Below are positions 53,913 through 64,000 of a stretch of 64,000 nt of DNA, one piece after another. The notes beneath the pieces were generated by a model that did not search any database, had not been told where the DNA came from, and saw only the letters and a program-made list of their open reading frames with translations. The DNA lies in the NCBI GenBank assembly GCA_028751875.1, contig CM054157.1:49261955-49325954 (forward strand), given 5' to 3'. The position numbers and the translations under genes are program-made. The stretch comes from Rapana venosa (taxonomy: Eukaryota > Mollusca > Gastropoda > Neogastropoda > Muricidae). Positions within the stretch are counted from its first letter, which is position 1, and every line of letters begins with the position of its first letter.

Positions 53913-54899
53913 TATTATATGCACTCCATTCTCTCCCCAACCCACTCAACAGAAACTACATTTTTCATCAATTTTGCAATTTGTGATGCTCTACCACACA
54001 ATGGGTTGCATTGCACTGAAGCTCAGTGTTCAGTTGTCAACATATTAATCTGCAACAACAAAAAATATTCAATACAGAAAACAGATTGAACATCTGACAA
54101 TTCTATGAAAATTTATTGCAAATTGAAGTGATAGACTGCAGATAAAGCAACAAAATGAAAAATTGACAAGTTTTGCACCTAATAGATGGTCAGTCTGTTC
54201 CATTATCAGCTTCCATAAAAAGCAGCTTTGGTCTAAACTCTGAAAGCAGAAATAGGCCTAGCTTCTCATGGAGTTTAAGTTCAAGATGGCTGTCAGCAAC
54301 ATGGCTGTGACATTGATGGCGATTTCATCTCACTTTATGGACATTTACGGGAAATGCGCCCCAAACCACATGTTTTCAATATTAAGAATTCTTCTTTGGA
54401 TCAAACAGGCTGGGAAAATCCATTTCTTGAAGGAGAAAGAAGTGTTCCTAGGCCTATCTAAATTAAAAAAAACAAAAACAGGCCTAGTCCAATTCCGAGG
54501 AATTCCGACTACTCGGAATTCCGACTAAAACGGAAGGAAAATCCCAATGTTTTCAAAAACAACTAACATTGTTACTTAACACTATAATAACAGTACCGAA
54601 AAATAGCAACATCAGTAGTTCTTCAAGGGCACGACCACAATCGCGACAAGCTGATTATTCTGTCAGTTGTAGGCCTAGGCCTAGCCTATCTAAAGTCGGC
54701 TCTTCCTAGGCTAGCCTTGTAAGGCTTAGCTAGTTTCGCTCTTCGCTAGGTTAGCACATTTGTCCTAGGCTAGGCCTACTATTTTCTCACACAGTAAAAA
54801 CACCTGATTACTTTGTTATTACTTCGCTTGTCTGGTCTCTAACTCTGTTTTCGTTTGTTAAGTGGCATACACATTTTATACCTTTACCTCTGTATAACA
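53913..54899. other. No gene seen; AGGCCTA-rich patch
   Basis: 54495-54535 has two CGGAATTCCGACT direct repeats containing the GGAATTCC palindrome. 54654-54790 is rich in CTAGGCCTA-type motifs, which recur at 55490-55530 and 59680-59790. Confidence 0.55.
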
Positions 54900-55090
54900 G
54901 ACAAGAATTCATCCAGAACGCGCGATGAGGGTACCTGTTAACGTAGCCTGCGCTGGGTAGGTCTTCTCGTGTGTGCCGAACTTGACCATCTCCTGGCCAG
55001 TAGGCCTAGTTTTCAAAATGGCGGAACACCGTTCGCCCGCGAAAGGCTACACATAACGGTTAGATTCTTGCGCTTTTCCTTCTATTTTTA
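54900..55090 (-). promoter_or_regulatory. Candidate Piwi promoter / 5' noncoding exon
   Basis: This is the CpG-richest short stretch right of Piwi exon A. On the minus strand it has a YY1-like GCCATTTTG motif near 55020. Downstream lies a candidate exon that could end at about 54938 before a GTACCC donor. Spliced to exon A it would carry a 20-codon upstream frame (MVKFGTHEKTYPAQATLTEH) that stops just before the Piwi ATG. This is inference only; no transcript evidence is available. It could equally be a promoter for an unseen plus-strand gene. Confidence 0.25.
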
Positions 55091-56260
55091 TATCACTCTT
55101 GCCTTCGTATTGCACCTACTAAGGCATCCACAGAAATAAAAACAATTTTTTGTGAAAGACTAGTTCATGACTAAAACCTCAGAACAATAAGAACTTTGTA
55201 AAAAAATTTTCAGCTAACAATGTACCCCTCCCCCTCAGTACATTGTTGTCTGCTAGCTGCCTCACAAAAATATGCATGCGCGGGGGGGGGGGGGGGGGGG
55301 GGGGCAACATTGAAGGAACCCAAGCAATTTGATGATCATTTCCCACTGTCTCATAACTACTATGGCCTTAACCCCCAAAACATGTACACAGTGCATTTTT
55401 TCATACTTTAAAAATATGTGAAAACCAACAAACATTTTTATGTCTCGGACGTGACCTAGCCCTTATGTGTAACCTACTGCGCATGCATAGGCTTATAGTC
55501 CTAGTCCTAAATACAGCCAATAGGCCTACCTCAATCCTTGCATTTCCCAAAGAACTAATTGCAATAGTTTTCAAACTTGGTACAAAAGGTAGAGAAAAAT
55601 ATTACAAACAACATATGAAAAAATAGGAAAAAGTAGGTATCGGAAGTTGCCGAAAATCAATAAACAAACATGCTCAAATACAAAATTTGTCACTCAGAGA
55701 CTGATCTTTGCTCTAGCTGGCCTGCCTCACAACGCTGTGGCATTCTCCCTTATATGGCAAGGCTCCACCCATTTTTGACCTAGAAAGGGCCATAGCACCA
55801 AATGCTCTGATTTTGATTTAGAAAAGCACAAATGACTTATCTTTTGAATTTTATCCCCCACTAAAAGTACCTGCTTGCTTGTTTTTACGACGTATATGGT
55901 CTTTACATCACTGATGTACGTATTAATCCAGACAACATCAAAACAACTGTCCACATGCTGGCTTCCTACAAAACACAGTAGGATAGTGATGTTTGTATGA
56001 TAAACCACTTTTGTCAAAATAGGCTCTCTGAGTGCCTTGTGTTGTTTTACTTTAAAGTGTTTTTAACTTTCATGAACACAGCCAGAGGTCTTATCTGTCC
56101 ACAGACCACTGGATAGGACAGGCACTGGAGAAATCTGCCAATAGAAATTAGGAAGGGAGTGTATAAACATGGGGGCCTATCCCCTTTCTGTTGATATACC
56201 CTTGATCCAGTAAAGTGTAAAGTAGATCTGTGTGCTCTCTACTTTGGAAAGTAGATCTGT
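55091..56260. other. No gene seen; poly-G tract
   Basis: A run of about 23 G at 55281-55303 dominates. A weak minus frame at 55727-56017 has no family resemblance I can name. Confidence 0.55.
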
Positions 56261-56270
56261 GTGCTTTCTG

Positions 56271-56292
56271 CAAGAGTGTGTGTGTGTGTGTG

Positions 56293-56367
<75 letters not shown>

Positions 56368-56374
56368 GTGTGTG

Positions 56375-56424
<50 letters not shown>

Positions 56425-56433
56425 TATAATATG
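56271..56433. repeat. (GT)n and (TA)n microsatellite
   Basis: GT run at 56276-56293, then two long TA runs (56297-56365, 56380-56417) separated by CTGTGTGTGAAT. Confidence 0.97.
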
Positions 56434-57039
56434 CATGCTTATCTGCAGCCTTTTCTGTTTAAAGAGCATGTGTGTGTGTACATGTCATTCTCTCACTTTC
56501 TTTCTCTCTGTTTCATTCTCTGTATGTTTCCTGTCTCTGACTGCTGTACAGATGATTGGAATTTATTGGATCCAAATGTCTGCCCAGTGCTATTTACCAT
56601 ACTGGTGTATTTTAAATTCTGAATAAAAGGCTTGCAACTGTTTTCAGTGTAACTTTAATTCTAAGGGTGGGGGGTGTGATTTTTTTGGTGTGTGTTTTTC
56701 TTCTCTGTCTCTACAAAAGTGCTGATCTAAATTATTTGTGGTTGCAATTTTGTTTGGCAAAATTGTTCCCAATAACTGATCACATTTTTGTTTTGTTCTT
56801 GTCCAGATGAAAGGACTGACTGGGTAGGTATGTGTGTGTTACGTGTAGAAAGACTGCTGACTGATAGCTAAGATGCAGTAAAGCAGACCGAGAAAGGTGT
56901 AGCAGGTCTCCAAAAAGCATGCCGCTTGAAGGGTGACAATGTAAAGACAGAGGAAAGAGCAAGATATTCAATAATAGAACACCCCATCTCTTTGATCCAA
57001 ACAAGCTAGGTTTAAATAATTCCTCTTTTTGTCTCTTTT

Positions 57040-58730
57040 GTGGTCAGTCCATTAATGATTTCGGGAAGAAACGAAACACAGCTGTGTATCAAATTCGGAC
57101 ATGTAGTTGCTGGCAGCAGATTGAAGAAAGTGGTTTAAAGCATGGGCCTGAGAACACATGGGTTTAAAGAGTGTGTGGAAGAATGGAAGCTGTCAATGAC
57201 CTTCATGCTGCAGATGCTGTGTATCACAAGCAGTGCAATGTCCATTTCACAACTATGAAATCTAACCCTCTAGCATTCCACCATTCTTCATAGGAACAAA
57301 CCACAGCAACTGCAGGAAGACCAGGAGACACAGTTCGTGATGAAGCCTTCATGATTAGGAAGCAATTGTTACCTGCATCAGAGGGAAAGAAAATGTCATT
57401 ACATTAAGGTCAGATGCAGAGATTATCCTGGAGAAATGTGCAAAATCCAACAGAGAGAAAGATGCAGAGAAAGAAGAAAAACAGACTGATTAAGTCATTT
57501 GCAAAACTTTCCTAACAAATATCAGGAAGGTCAACACATCAACAACAGAGTATCTTTCTGCAGAAGCAAGTATCTCAAACAACCGAGATTTTACCCCCTA
57601 AAACAATTGCGATTATTTACCATCTTCTTTGGATCTATTTCTCGGAACTGGGCTGGGAAGAAAAACAGATCCTGACTTGACAATTGCCTCTCTTGGTCAG
57701 GCACTGATGCAGGCAGCACGACCAACAGTACTCATCCCTCCCCTTTAGATTGCTCTTGGGGTTGCCATGCACCAGCAGACTGGCTCCGAAGACCTTGTTG
57801 AACGTGTCCACAAGCTTGGGTTTTGTTCTTCATACAAGGAGGTCAGTCTGTTTGAAAATGTGTGCTGCTGCTGACTAGGAAACAAACCCGGTAGGCATGA
57901 ACCCCAACAGCTGGATCCAGTTTGTTGCTGACAATGTAGATCATCAGATCAGGACACTGGATAGAACTGGTACCTTCCATGGTATGAGTATTATTGGCGC
58001 AGCCACCCCTGGCTCCAAACAATGTAAGGCTGTACATCATAATCTAACATTAACACCAGAGGCAATGTTTCCATTCCTACTTTGAAAATTCTGCAGCTAC
58101 TTTGTCATTAGCATACAAAGTATTACAATATTTTGGTGAGCATGACAAAGCCAGGCAACTGGATCTTCTGTGGACAGAAAATGTCCTGGCCTCTCTGTTC
58201 CCCACCTTCAGGATAGTCAGGGATGATGCAAGCTGTGTGCAGTGGAAACTATCCAGATCAGAGCAGCTTTACATTTCTCCACATTATAGACATGGAGCTG
58301 CCTATTCTCCATACTCCACTAATATGAGCTGCCTATTCTTCATATTGCACAAATATGAGCTGCCTATTCTTCACACTGCACAAATATGAGCTGCCTATTC
58401 TCTGCTCCGCACTGATATGAGCTGCCTATTCTCCACACTGCACTAATAGGAGCTGCCTATTCTCCATGCTGCACTAATAGGAGCTGGTTATTCTTCACAC
58501 TGCACTAATAGGAGCTGGTTATTATCCACACTACACTTTGTCTCAGGGAAGATTGATCTCCCTCCTGCTCCAGAGAATATAAAGGTCCTACGATGCAACT
58601 GTACTACAGACTGCAGAGAAAGACATTGGCTCCAATGTTCAATGGCATTTGGACAATGCAAAGACTTGAGCTATCTCAATGCACCCACTCTTCAGGAAGT
58701 GGATGAACTTGATAACCAGGTGTGCCTGAT
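57040..58730 (+). pseudogene. Degenerate multicopy invertebrate gene or element protein
   Basis: Pieces in changing frames read DLHAADAVYHKQCNVHF (57199-57250), ALGVAMHQQTGSEDL (about 57750-57800), GFCSSYKEV, FVADNVDHQIRTLDRTGTFH (57928-57980), GAATPGSKQ, then LPPAPENIKV and CNCTTDCRERHWLQCS (about 58560-58640). I recall these motifs from a large family of uncharacterised proteins repeated in mollusc and cnidarian genomes, probably transposon-linked. Several stops and shifts show that this copy is dead. The function of the family is unknown to me. Confidence 0.6.
58287..58530. repeat. ~31-bp tandem repeat GAGCTGCCTATTCT
   Basis: About eight copies of ATGAGCTGCCTATTCTTCA plus CACTGCACTAAT, with the last units changed to GGAGCTGGTTATT. 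It expanded inside the degenerate coding element. Confidence 0.92.
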
Positions 58731-59059
58731 CTTGATTGATTCTGTTGTGTTATTTCATTCCAGCAAGATTAACTGGATTAACTGAGCTGTCCATGTTCTG
58801 ATTATGCTGAACTGAAGTGACTTGCCACAGTGATTTATTTGAACTAACTCTGATGCTGTTTGCCTCTACCTGCACTGTTTTATTTTATACTCCTTGTGAA
58901 ACTCTTACCTTCAAGGAGAGACTACCACTTTGCTCTGCCATGGGAATTGTACAGTGGTCGGAAACTTTGGTTTAATCGTGGTAAAATGCATTCTTCTTTT
59001 TCTTCCAAGCTCAGGGCAGCAACCATTATATGAGCAAAAATGCGTCATGCTACCCTTAA

Positions 59060-59320
59060 GCGCCTTACAAGTCAGGCCCAGTGCATCTGACTTTGGCATA
59101 AAAGAGAATTGCTATCTTTTAAGTCTTTCTGGGGAAAAAAGACAGCAGAATGGACCAAGAAGACAGAAAATAGACAAGAAGGAGGTGACAGGATGAAAAG
59201 GAACAAGGCAGAAACAAAGAGAGAGATAACAAAGAGGAAATTTCTAGCTCAGAATTTCCAGAATGTGGGGATGCTATTTTATACTGATAGGCCCCGGCAT
59301 CTCCACGTGGGAGATAAAAT
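59060..59320 (+). repeat. Repeat D copy
   Basis: GTCAGGCCCAGTGCATCTGA, TTTTAAGTCTTTCTGGGG, AACAAGGCAGAAACAAAGAG and CCCCGGCATC, in the same order as at 10290-10575. Confidence 0.8.
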
Positions 59321-60169
59321 GCATGAGATATACTTGATTTCCATTCTAATGGGATGGGAACACTAAATATAGAACATATGCGGCATATTTTCATTGGTTT
59401 TTGCTTTATTTTGCGTCTAATGGTGATTCTAATATTAGATTTGTAATCAGTATGTCGAAAGCTTTCAAATAACATGTGACAAGACCATATTACATTCTGT
59501 TTTTAAAAAAATGATAAAAATCGAAATTTGATGACGTAATATAATTTTTTTAAAAGGTCTTCCACACTTAGATCGTCCTACTTTTTGGATATGTTAAAAG
59601 TTGGGTACTTTCCTATCAAATTACTATTGCAATTAGTTCCTTTCTTGGCACTTTTTGGGTGGCAAAGATTGACTAGACTACTAGCCTAGGCCTAAATAGG
59701 CCTACACCTAGGACCTAGGCCTATAGGCTAGCCTACCGACACTGATTGGTCTTAGCCTAGGGAGCAGCGTTGTCAACGCTCATTTTGTAGGCCTATAGAC
59801 CTACCGTGTTAGGGAGACTGCTCGCCTGAAAGTAAACATTGGCCACCTATGTATGCCCAGACTGGCTTTGTTATGAGTGACACAACACAAGAGGAAGTTG
59901 ATTAAAAGAATGCTGAACGTAATCGAGCTCTCAGATCTGCCCTCTTGTTCTGTTAGTTCTACCTGCTCACCATATACTCTTTCCATTCAAAGTAATATCA
60001 AGTCAAAGTTGGTGGCTTCCCCACCCAAGCTGTTCAAAGGAAGATAAAAAATTTATTTGAAAATTTTTAATTGCCTTTTTGGTGACGTAAATTTTATTGC
60101 TTTAATGATATAACCCATAAAAAATAAAGTATAAACTTTCAGCTTTCTACTCGTTATCATCAATAATGT
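59321..60169. other. No gene seen; AGGCCTA-rich patch
   Basis: 59680-59790 contains repeated TAGGCCTA/CTAGGCCTA motifs; otherwise AT-rich unassigned DNA. Confidence 0.55.
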
Positions 60170-60470
60170 CTTGGTGGCTTTGACAGCATGCAGTCAGGAT
60201 ATTTCTACAACACTGAAATTTCAGGGATGGTGGAGAACTGCCAATTTTCCGCCATTTTTCGTGATTTTCAGCTTCATGCTACATTCATACCTCCACTCAT
60301 ACAATAAAATCAGAACAATGTAATGAAAGATCAATCAATTCTCTTTATGCACATATGCATAAAAATCAGAATGATGCAGTAGAACTTGAATCAGAAGCAT
60401 TTGAAGACAGTAACTGAATCACATTTTCCTAGGGTGCTGGTAGAGTTGCACGGTGCTGTCCCTACCTATC
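60170..60470 (+). repeat. Repeat H copy
   Basis: Same order as 49790-50105, with about 10-15% differences by eye. Confidence 0.85.
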
Positions 60471-60555
60471 TACTGTCCTTCCTTGTAGCAACGCCCAGGC
60501 CAACCCAGGAGGGGCACCGACCGCCTTGTGGGAAAACCACATCAACCACACATAA

Positions 60556-60632
60556 AATAATAATAATAATAATGTATGGAATTTATATAGCGCTGAGTCT
60601 TGTAAAGCTACAAATCAAAGCGCTCAAAATGA
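60556..60632 (-). repeat. Solo LINE/SINE-A tail
   Basis: (AAT)n, GGAATTTATATAGCGCTGAG, then AAATCAAAGCGCT: the 3' tail alone, reversed. Confidence 0.8.
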
Positions 60633-60649
60633 GATAAAACCAAAACCAG

Positions 60650-61985
60650 ATTCCTTAAAACGACCTTGTTCTTAGTGACCAACTGTAACACTTTCACTCA
60701 TATCAAATGGAAAAAGCCTGATTCTCTCAGGAAGTTAAATATGCTATCCAATTATTTTGAATTCCATTGTGAGATGTGTTTTGTACCGGATAAAAATATT
60801 ACTAATGGGTAATTATAGGTTACCCCAAAAAACCATATCATATGATATATAATTTAGATGAAAGGGGGAAAATAGATTGGGTATCAAAAATGAGGATCAA
60901 ATTATGTGAGTTGGATTTGCTTATGTATGGTTCAATCAAAGAGTAGAGGATATAAATGGGTTTATACCAGTACTGGGCACTAGATTGATAGATTGTAGGT
61001 GGCAGAAGTGTTCCAGTCATATTCAGGAGAGTGATCGTTTTAGTTTGTATAGGCAGTTTAGTTTATTAGGTAAAATTCCTGTATATTTGTCAATGAACAC
61101 GGATAGACATCTTAAACATATTATGACAAAATTTAGATTTGAGTGTCTGAATTGTTTGTGCACAATCTTCGCTTAGACAACACTGTGTTACAGATCTTCT
61201 TTGGCCATTATGTAAGGGGTCTGTCGATAACGAAGTTCATTTTGTACTATGTTGTCCTATGTTAAATGATCTTAGAACTCAGTTGATACGGCAAAAATAT
61301 GTGAGCTGTCCTTGCATGTTTAGACTTTGTATACTGATGTCATCTACAAATGAACGCATTAATAAGGGACTAGCAATTTATTTGTATAAAGCTTTTAAAA
61401 CTAGAAATACTGTCTGTTCTTGAGGTATTATTCTTCTGTACCCTATGCAACATGTTTTGGAATGTTGATTCTATACACACAACCCCTTCATGCGGGGGCC
61501 AAGGCCTATAATGAATAAAACTTTCCATTCCATCATTGGCATTCCCCCCCCCCCCCCCCCCCCTCCCCTCACTCTCTATATCCTTTGCTGTTTTGCCGCT
61601 GTCTGTATGTCCGCCTGCCTGTCTGTCTCTTTGTCTCTTTCTGTCTCTCTCTGTAATGCGGTTTCTGAGTCGGTGGTTGTGTGTGTGGTGGTGGTTTTTT
61701 TTTTTTTTTTAAATACTTGTTTGTCTGTGTTTGTTTGTTTGTTTGCTTTTCTTTCCTTCTCCATTGTCTCCCTTGTATGACATTCATCGTCATTGTATCT
61801 AGTTCTCATTTATAGTGTTTGATTATAATAATCAATTTTGAATTTTCATTTTGGTGTCTTTAAAACTGTTGATAATGATTGTTTGCGGGTTTGATTGGGA
61901 AGGGGGGGGGGGGGGTTGTTGTTGGGTTTTTGTTTGTTTGGGTTTTTGTTTTGTTTTTTGGTGGTTTTTGATGTTGTTGGTGGTG

Positions 61986-62024
<39 letters not shown>

Positions 62025-62088
62025 AGAGCATGGTGTAAAAAAGCCCTGAGCTTATCCATTTACTCTCAATAAAAAGTTCGAGTTCGAG
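60650..62088 (+). pseudogene. LINE 3' end: ORF2 C-terminus and 3' tail
   Basis: Frames give DSLRKLNMLSNYFEFHC, CRWQKCSSHIQESDRFSLYR, then WPLCKGSVDNEVHFVLCCPM, NDLRTQLIRQKYV and LYKAFKTRN before a stop near 61422. This is the Cys/His-type C-terminal region of non-LTR ORF2, with stops and a frameshift. Low-complexity T/G-rich sequence follows, then GCTTATCCATTTACTCTCAA and (GTTCGA)n at 62040-62088, likely the 3' terminus. Poly-C at 61545-61563 and poly-T at 61989-62023 lie inside. Confidence 0.75.
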
Positions 62089-62092
62089 TTCT

Positions 62093-62164
<72 letters not shown>
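62089..62164. repeat. (TC)n microsatellite
   Basis: A CT run of about 75 bp with three interruptions. Confidence 0.97.
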
Positions 62165-62517
62165 AGATGGTTAAGACGTTAAGACGTTCGCCTGCCAACA
62201 AGTTAACCGTGAGGTTCTGGGTTCGATTCCCAGCCTCGCCCTTTCTTCCCAGTTTGACCAAAAAATCGAACTGAATGTCAAAGTCCTTCGGATGAGACTA
62301 TAAACCGAGGCCCCGTGTTCGAACGCATGCAGAACATCTTGCCCACACGTTAAATCCTGTTCCGCTTTTCGGAAGAGTAGGCCATTGTGTGCCGGTGGAG
62401 ACAGATGACAAAATTTACAAAACCGCACACACCACACGGGGACTGGATGTAAAAAAGCACATGAGTGCTTATTCCATTATCCTCGATATAAAAGAATAAA
62501 TAAATTTAATAAATAAA
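62165..62517 (+). mobile_element. SINE family A copy, full length
   Basis: tRNA-like head with GATGGTTAAGACG and a B-box GGTTCGATTCC at 62220-62230. The core (GACTATAAACCGAGGCCCCG, TTCCGCTTTTCGGAAG) follows and it ends in AATAAATAAA. It inserted beside a TC microsatellite. Confidence 0.87.
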
Positions 62518-62774
62518 TAAATCTCCCCCCCCCCTCCCCCCTCTCTCTCTGTGTTTCCCCTTTCACCTGAAAATCGGTGAAGACAGGAAGCAGACAATTG
62601 AAGGAATGTCAACAATCTTGTGTTGGAAATGAGCTCTATGATTTATAAACACTTGTAGATGGACAAGGAGCCGGTAAGGCAAGCTATGCTTGTGTGTCAA
62701 TATTATTTGCCTTGTGCTGTTTGTACACCTGAATGAGCCTGCACTTGGCGCAAGGCAATACTAGAGAGAGATTC

Positions 62775-63115
62775 ATTCTTTTATTTCGAGGATAATGGAA
62801 TAAGCATTCATGTGCTTTTTTTACATCCAGTCCCAGTGTGTATGCAGTTTTTAGTAAAAATTGTGTCATCCGTTCCTACCAGCACACAATGGCCTACTCT
62901 TACGGAAAGGGGAACGGGTTTTGACATGTAGGCAAGATGTTCTGGGTGCCTTCGCACACAGGACCTCGGTTTATAGTCTTGTTGGAAGGACTTTTAGGGG
63001 TGGGGGTGGAGTGGGCGCTGATGTTAACTCCAGAGGAAAAATCCTCTTGAACGAGATTCGAACTCGGGTCAGCAGATCACGAGCGCATCACTCTGACCAC
63101 CAGGCTATCCCGTCA
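62775..63115 (-). mobile_element. SINE family A copy with alternative head
   Basis: Reversed. The head has GGATAGCCTGGTGGTCAGAG, the same type as 5883-6235, and the B-box GGTTCGAA-like sequence is altered to GAGTTCGAATC near 63055-63065. The core matches the other copies. Confidence 0.83.
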
Positions 63116-63315
63116 GAGAGAGAGAGAGAGAAGAGAGAGAGAGAAGAGAAGAGAGAGAGAGAGAGGAGGAGAGAGAGAGAGAGAGAAATCGAAATCGAAA
63201 TCGAAATCGAAATCGAAAGTTTATTTATTATGGGAAAGGAGTAAGCATATAAATATACATTATAGCTATCCAAAACAAGAGGTAGGCCCAGAGAGAGAGA
63301 GAGAGAGAAGAGAGA

Positions 63316-63375
<60 letters not shown>

Positions 63376-63376
63376 A
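63116..63376. repeat. (GA)n tracts and (GAAATC)n
   Basis: GA runs at 63116-63186 and 63292-63374 flank five GAAATC units (63187-63217). The latter are followed by GTTTATTTATTATGGG. Confidence 0.95.
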
Positions 63377-63469
63377 CAAAATAAGGAAAGAAAGAAAAAA
63401 GAACTAACAGCAAAGTAAAATAAAGCACATTCCATTTCCCCCGAACCTCCCCCCAAAAAAAACCCCAAC

Positions 63470-64000
63470 AAACAACAACCAACAAAACAACAACAAACAA
63501 CCCCCAAAACAAGACCAAAACAACCCCCACCACCTCCCACCGATCAAAAAACCAACCAAAACCAAAGAACAAAAACACACAAATACAACAACAGCAGCAG
63601 CAGCAGCAGCAGCAGCAACAGCAACAACAAAAACAACAGCAACATGAACAAACGAAAACCATAAACAGATATAGAAACACAGTCAAAACGATCACACACC
63701 TACCCAGTACTGTCACACCACATTGCACTGCCGTCCTCCATAATCCATCGACAACAACCACAAAACAACAACAAACAACGCCCCAAAACAAACCAAAACA
63801 ACTCCCCCCCCTCCCCCACAAAAAACCCAACCAAACCACAAACAACAGCAACAAATACAACAACAGCAGCAGCAGCAGCAGCAGCAACAGCAACAACAAA
63901 ACAACAGCAACATGAACAAACGAAAACCATAAACAGATTATAGAAACACAGTCAAAACGATCACACACCTCCCGTTCTGTTCACACCACATTGCACTGCC
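63470..64000. repeat. 268-bp tandem duplication with CAG/CAA tracts
   Basis: AACATGAACAAACGAAAACC at 63641 recurs at 63909, and CAGTCAAAACGATCACACACC recurs at the same 268-bp spacing. Each copy has an (AGC)n tract (63594-63617, 63863-63887). The second copy runs off the window. Confidence 0.92.

Noticed and set aside
60386..60637. 83-codon plus-strand frame
   Set aside because: Spans repeat H and the LINE/SINE tail; no conserved motif.

Overview
The window is eukaryotic nuclear DNA from an AT-rich, repeat-heavy invertebrate genome. I infer a lophotrochozoan, most likely a gastropod mollusc. The basis is short exons in long introns, tRNA-headed SINEs, (ATT)n-tailed LINE ends, RTE/CR1-like LINE fragments and many TTAA-flanked elements. 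No species can be named from the sequence. There is no bacterial-style gene layout, no rRNA or tRNA gene and no CRISPR array. Almost every long open frame is a shadow of a tandem repeat or a transposon relic.

Two host genes are recognisable, both on the minus strand and both incomplete. (1) GLE1, the mRNA-export and DEAD-box-activating nucleoporin: five exons between 2691 and 11614, with matching splice phases, encode about 251 residues of the coiled-coil region and the start of the C-terminal helical domain. The N-terminal exons and the rest of the C-terminal domain are absent. (2) A Piwi-clade Argonaute, closest to PIWIL2 by eye: eleven exons between 50854 and 16870, every phase matching, encode about 666 residues. 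These cover a Gly/Arg-rich start, a long Gln/Pro/Gly-rich N-terminal region with a four-copy in-frame 33-bp repeat, the N domain, PAZ, linker 2 and the start of MID. The 5'-phosphate pocket and the PIWI slicer domain are missing although the last visible exon ends in a good donor.

Layout: 1-2690, 21-bp satellite, C-rich low complexity and a SINE piece. 2691-11614, GLE1 exons with a 45-bp satellite that has a 714-bp higher-order period, SINEs and a (GA)n block. 11635-13500, minisatellites. 13501-14000, exactly 500 N. 14000-16100, LINE relics. 16870-50854, the Piwi gene, whose introns hold nested TTAA-type DNA elements, SINEs, a LINE with a PHD-like finger on the opposite strand, and several dispersed repeats. 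51000-64000, dispersed repeats, microsatellites, a degenerate multicopy gene-like element (57040-58730), a LINE 3' end and SINEs.

The most important structural point is that the Piwi 3' half and the GLE1 5' half are both missing at the N gap. The join there is therefore either much larger than 500 bp or wrong. The most interesting biology is in the mobile DNA: a TTAA-flanked family whose two copies keep the same NF-Y/USF/YY1-like promoter module, an apparent LINE/SINE tail-sharing pair, and a composite SINE joining a tRNA-like and a 5S-like promoter. I found no clear novel multi-gene system.
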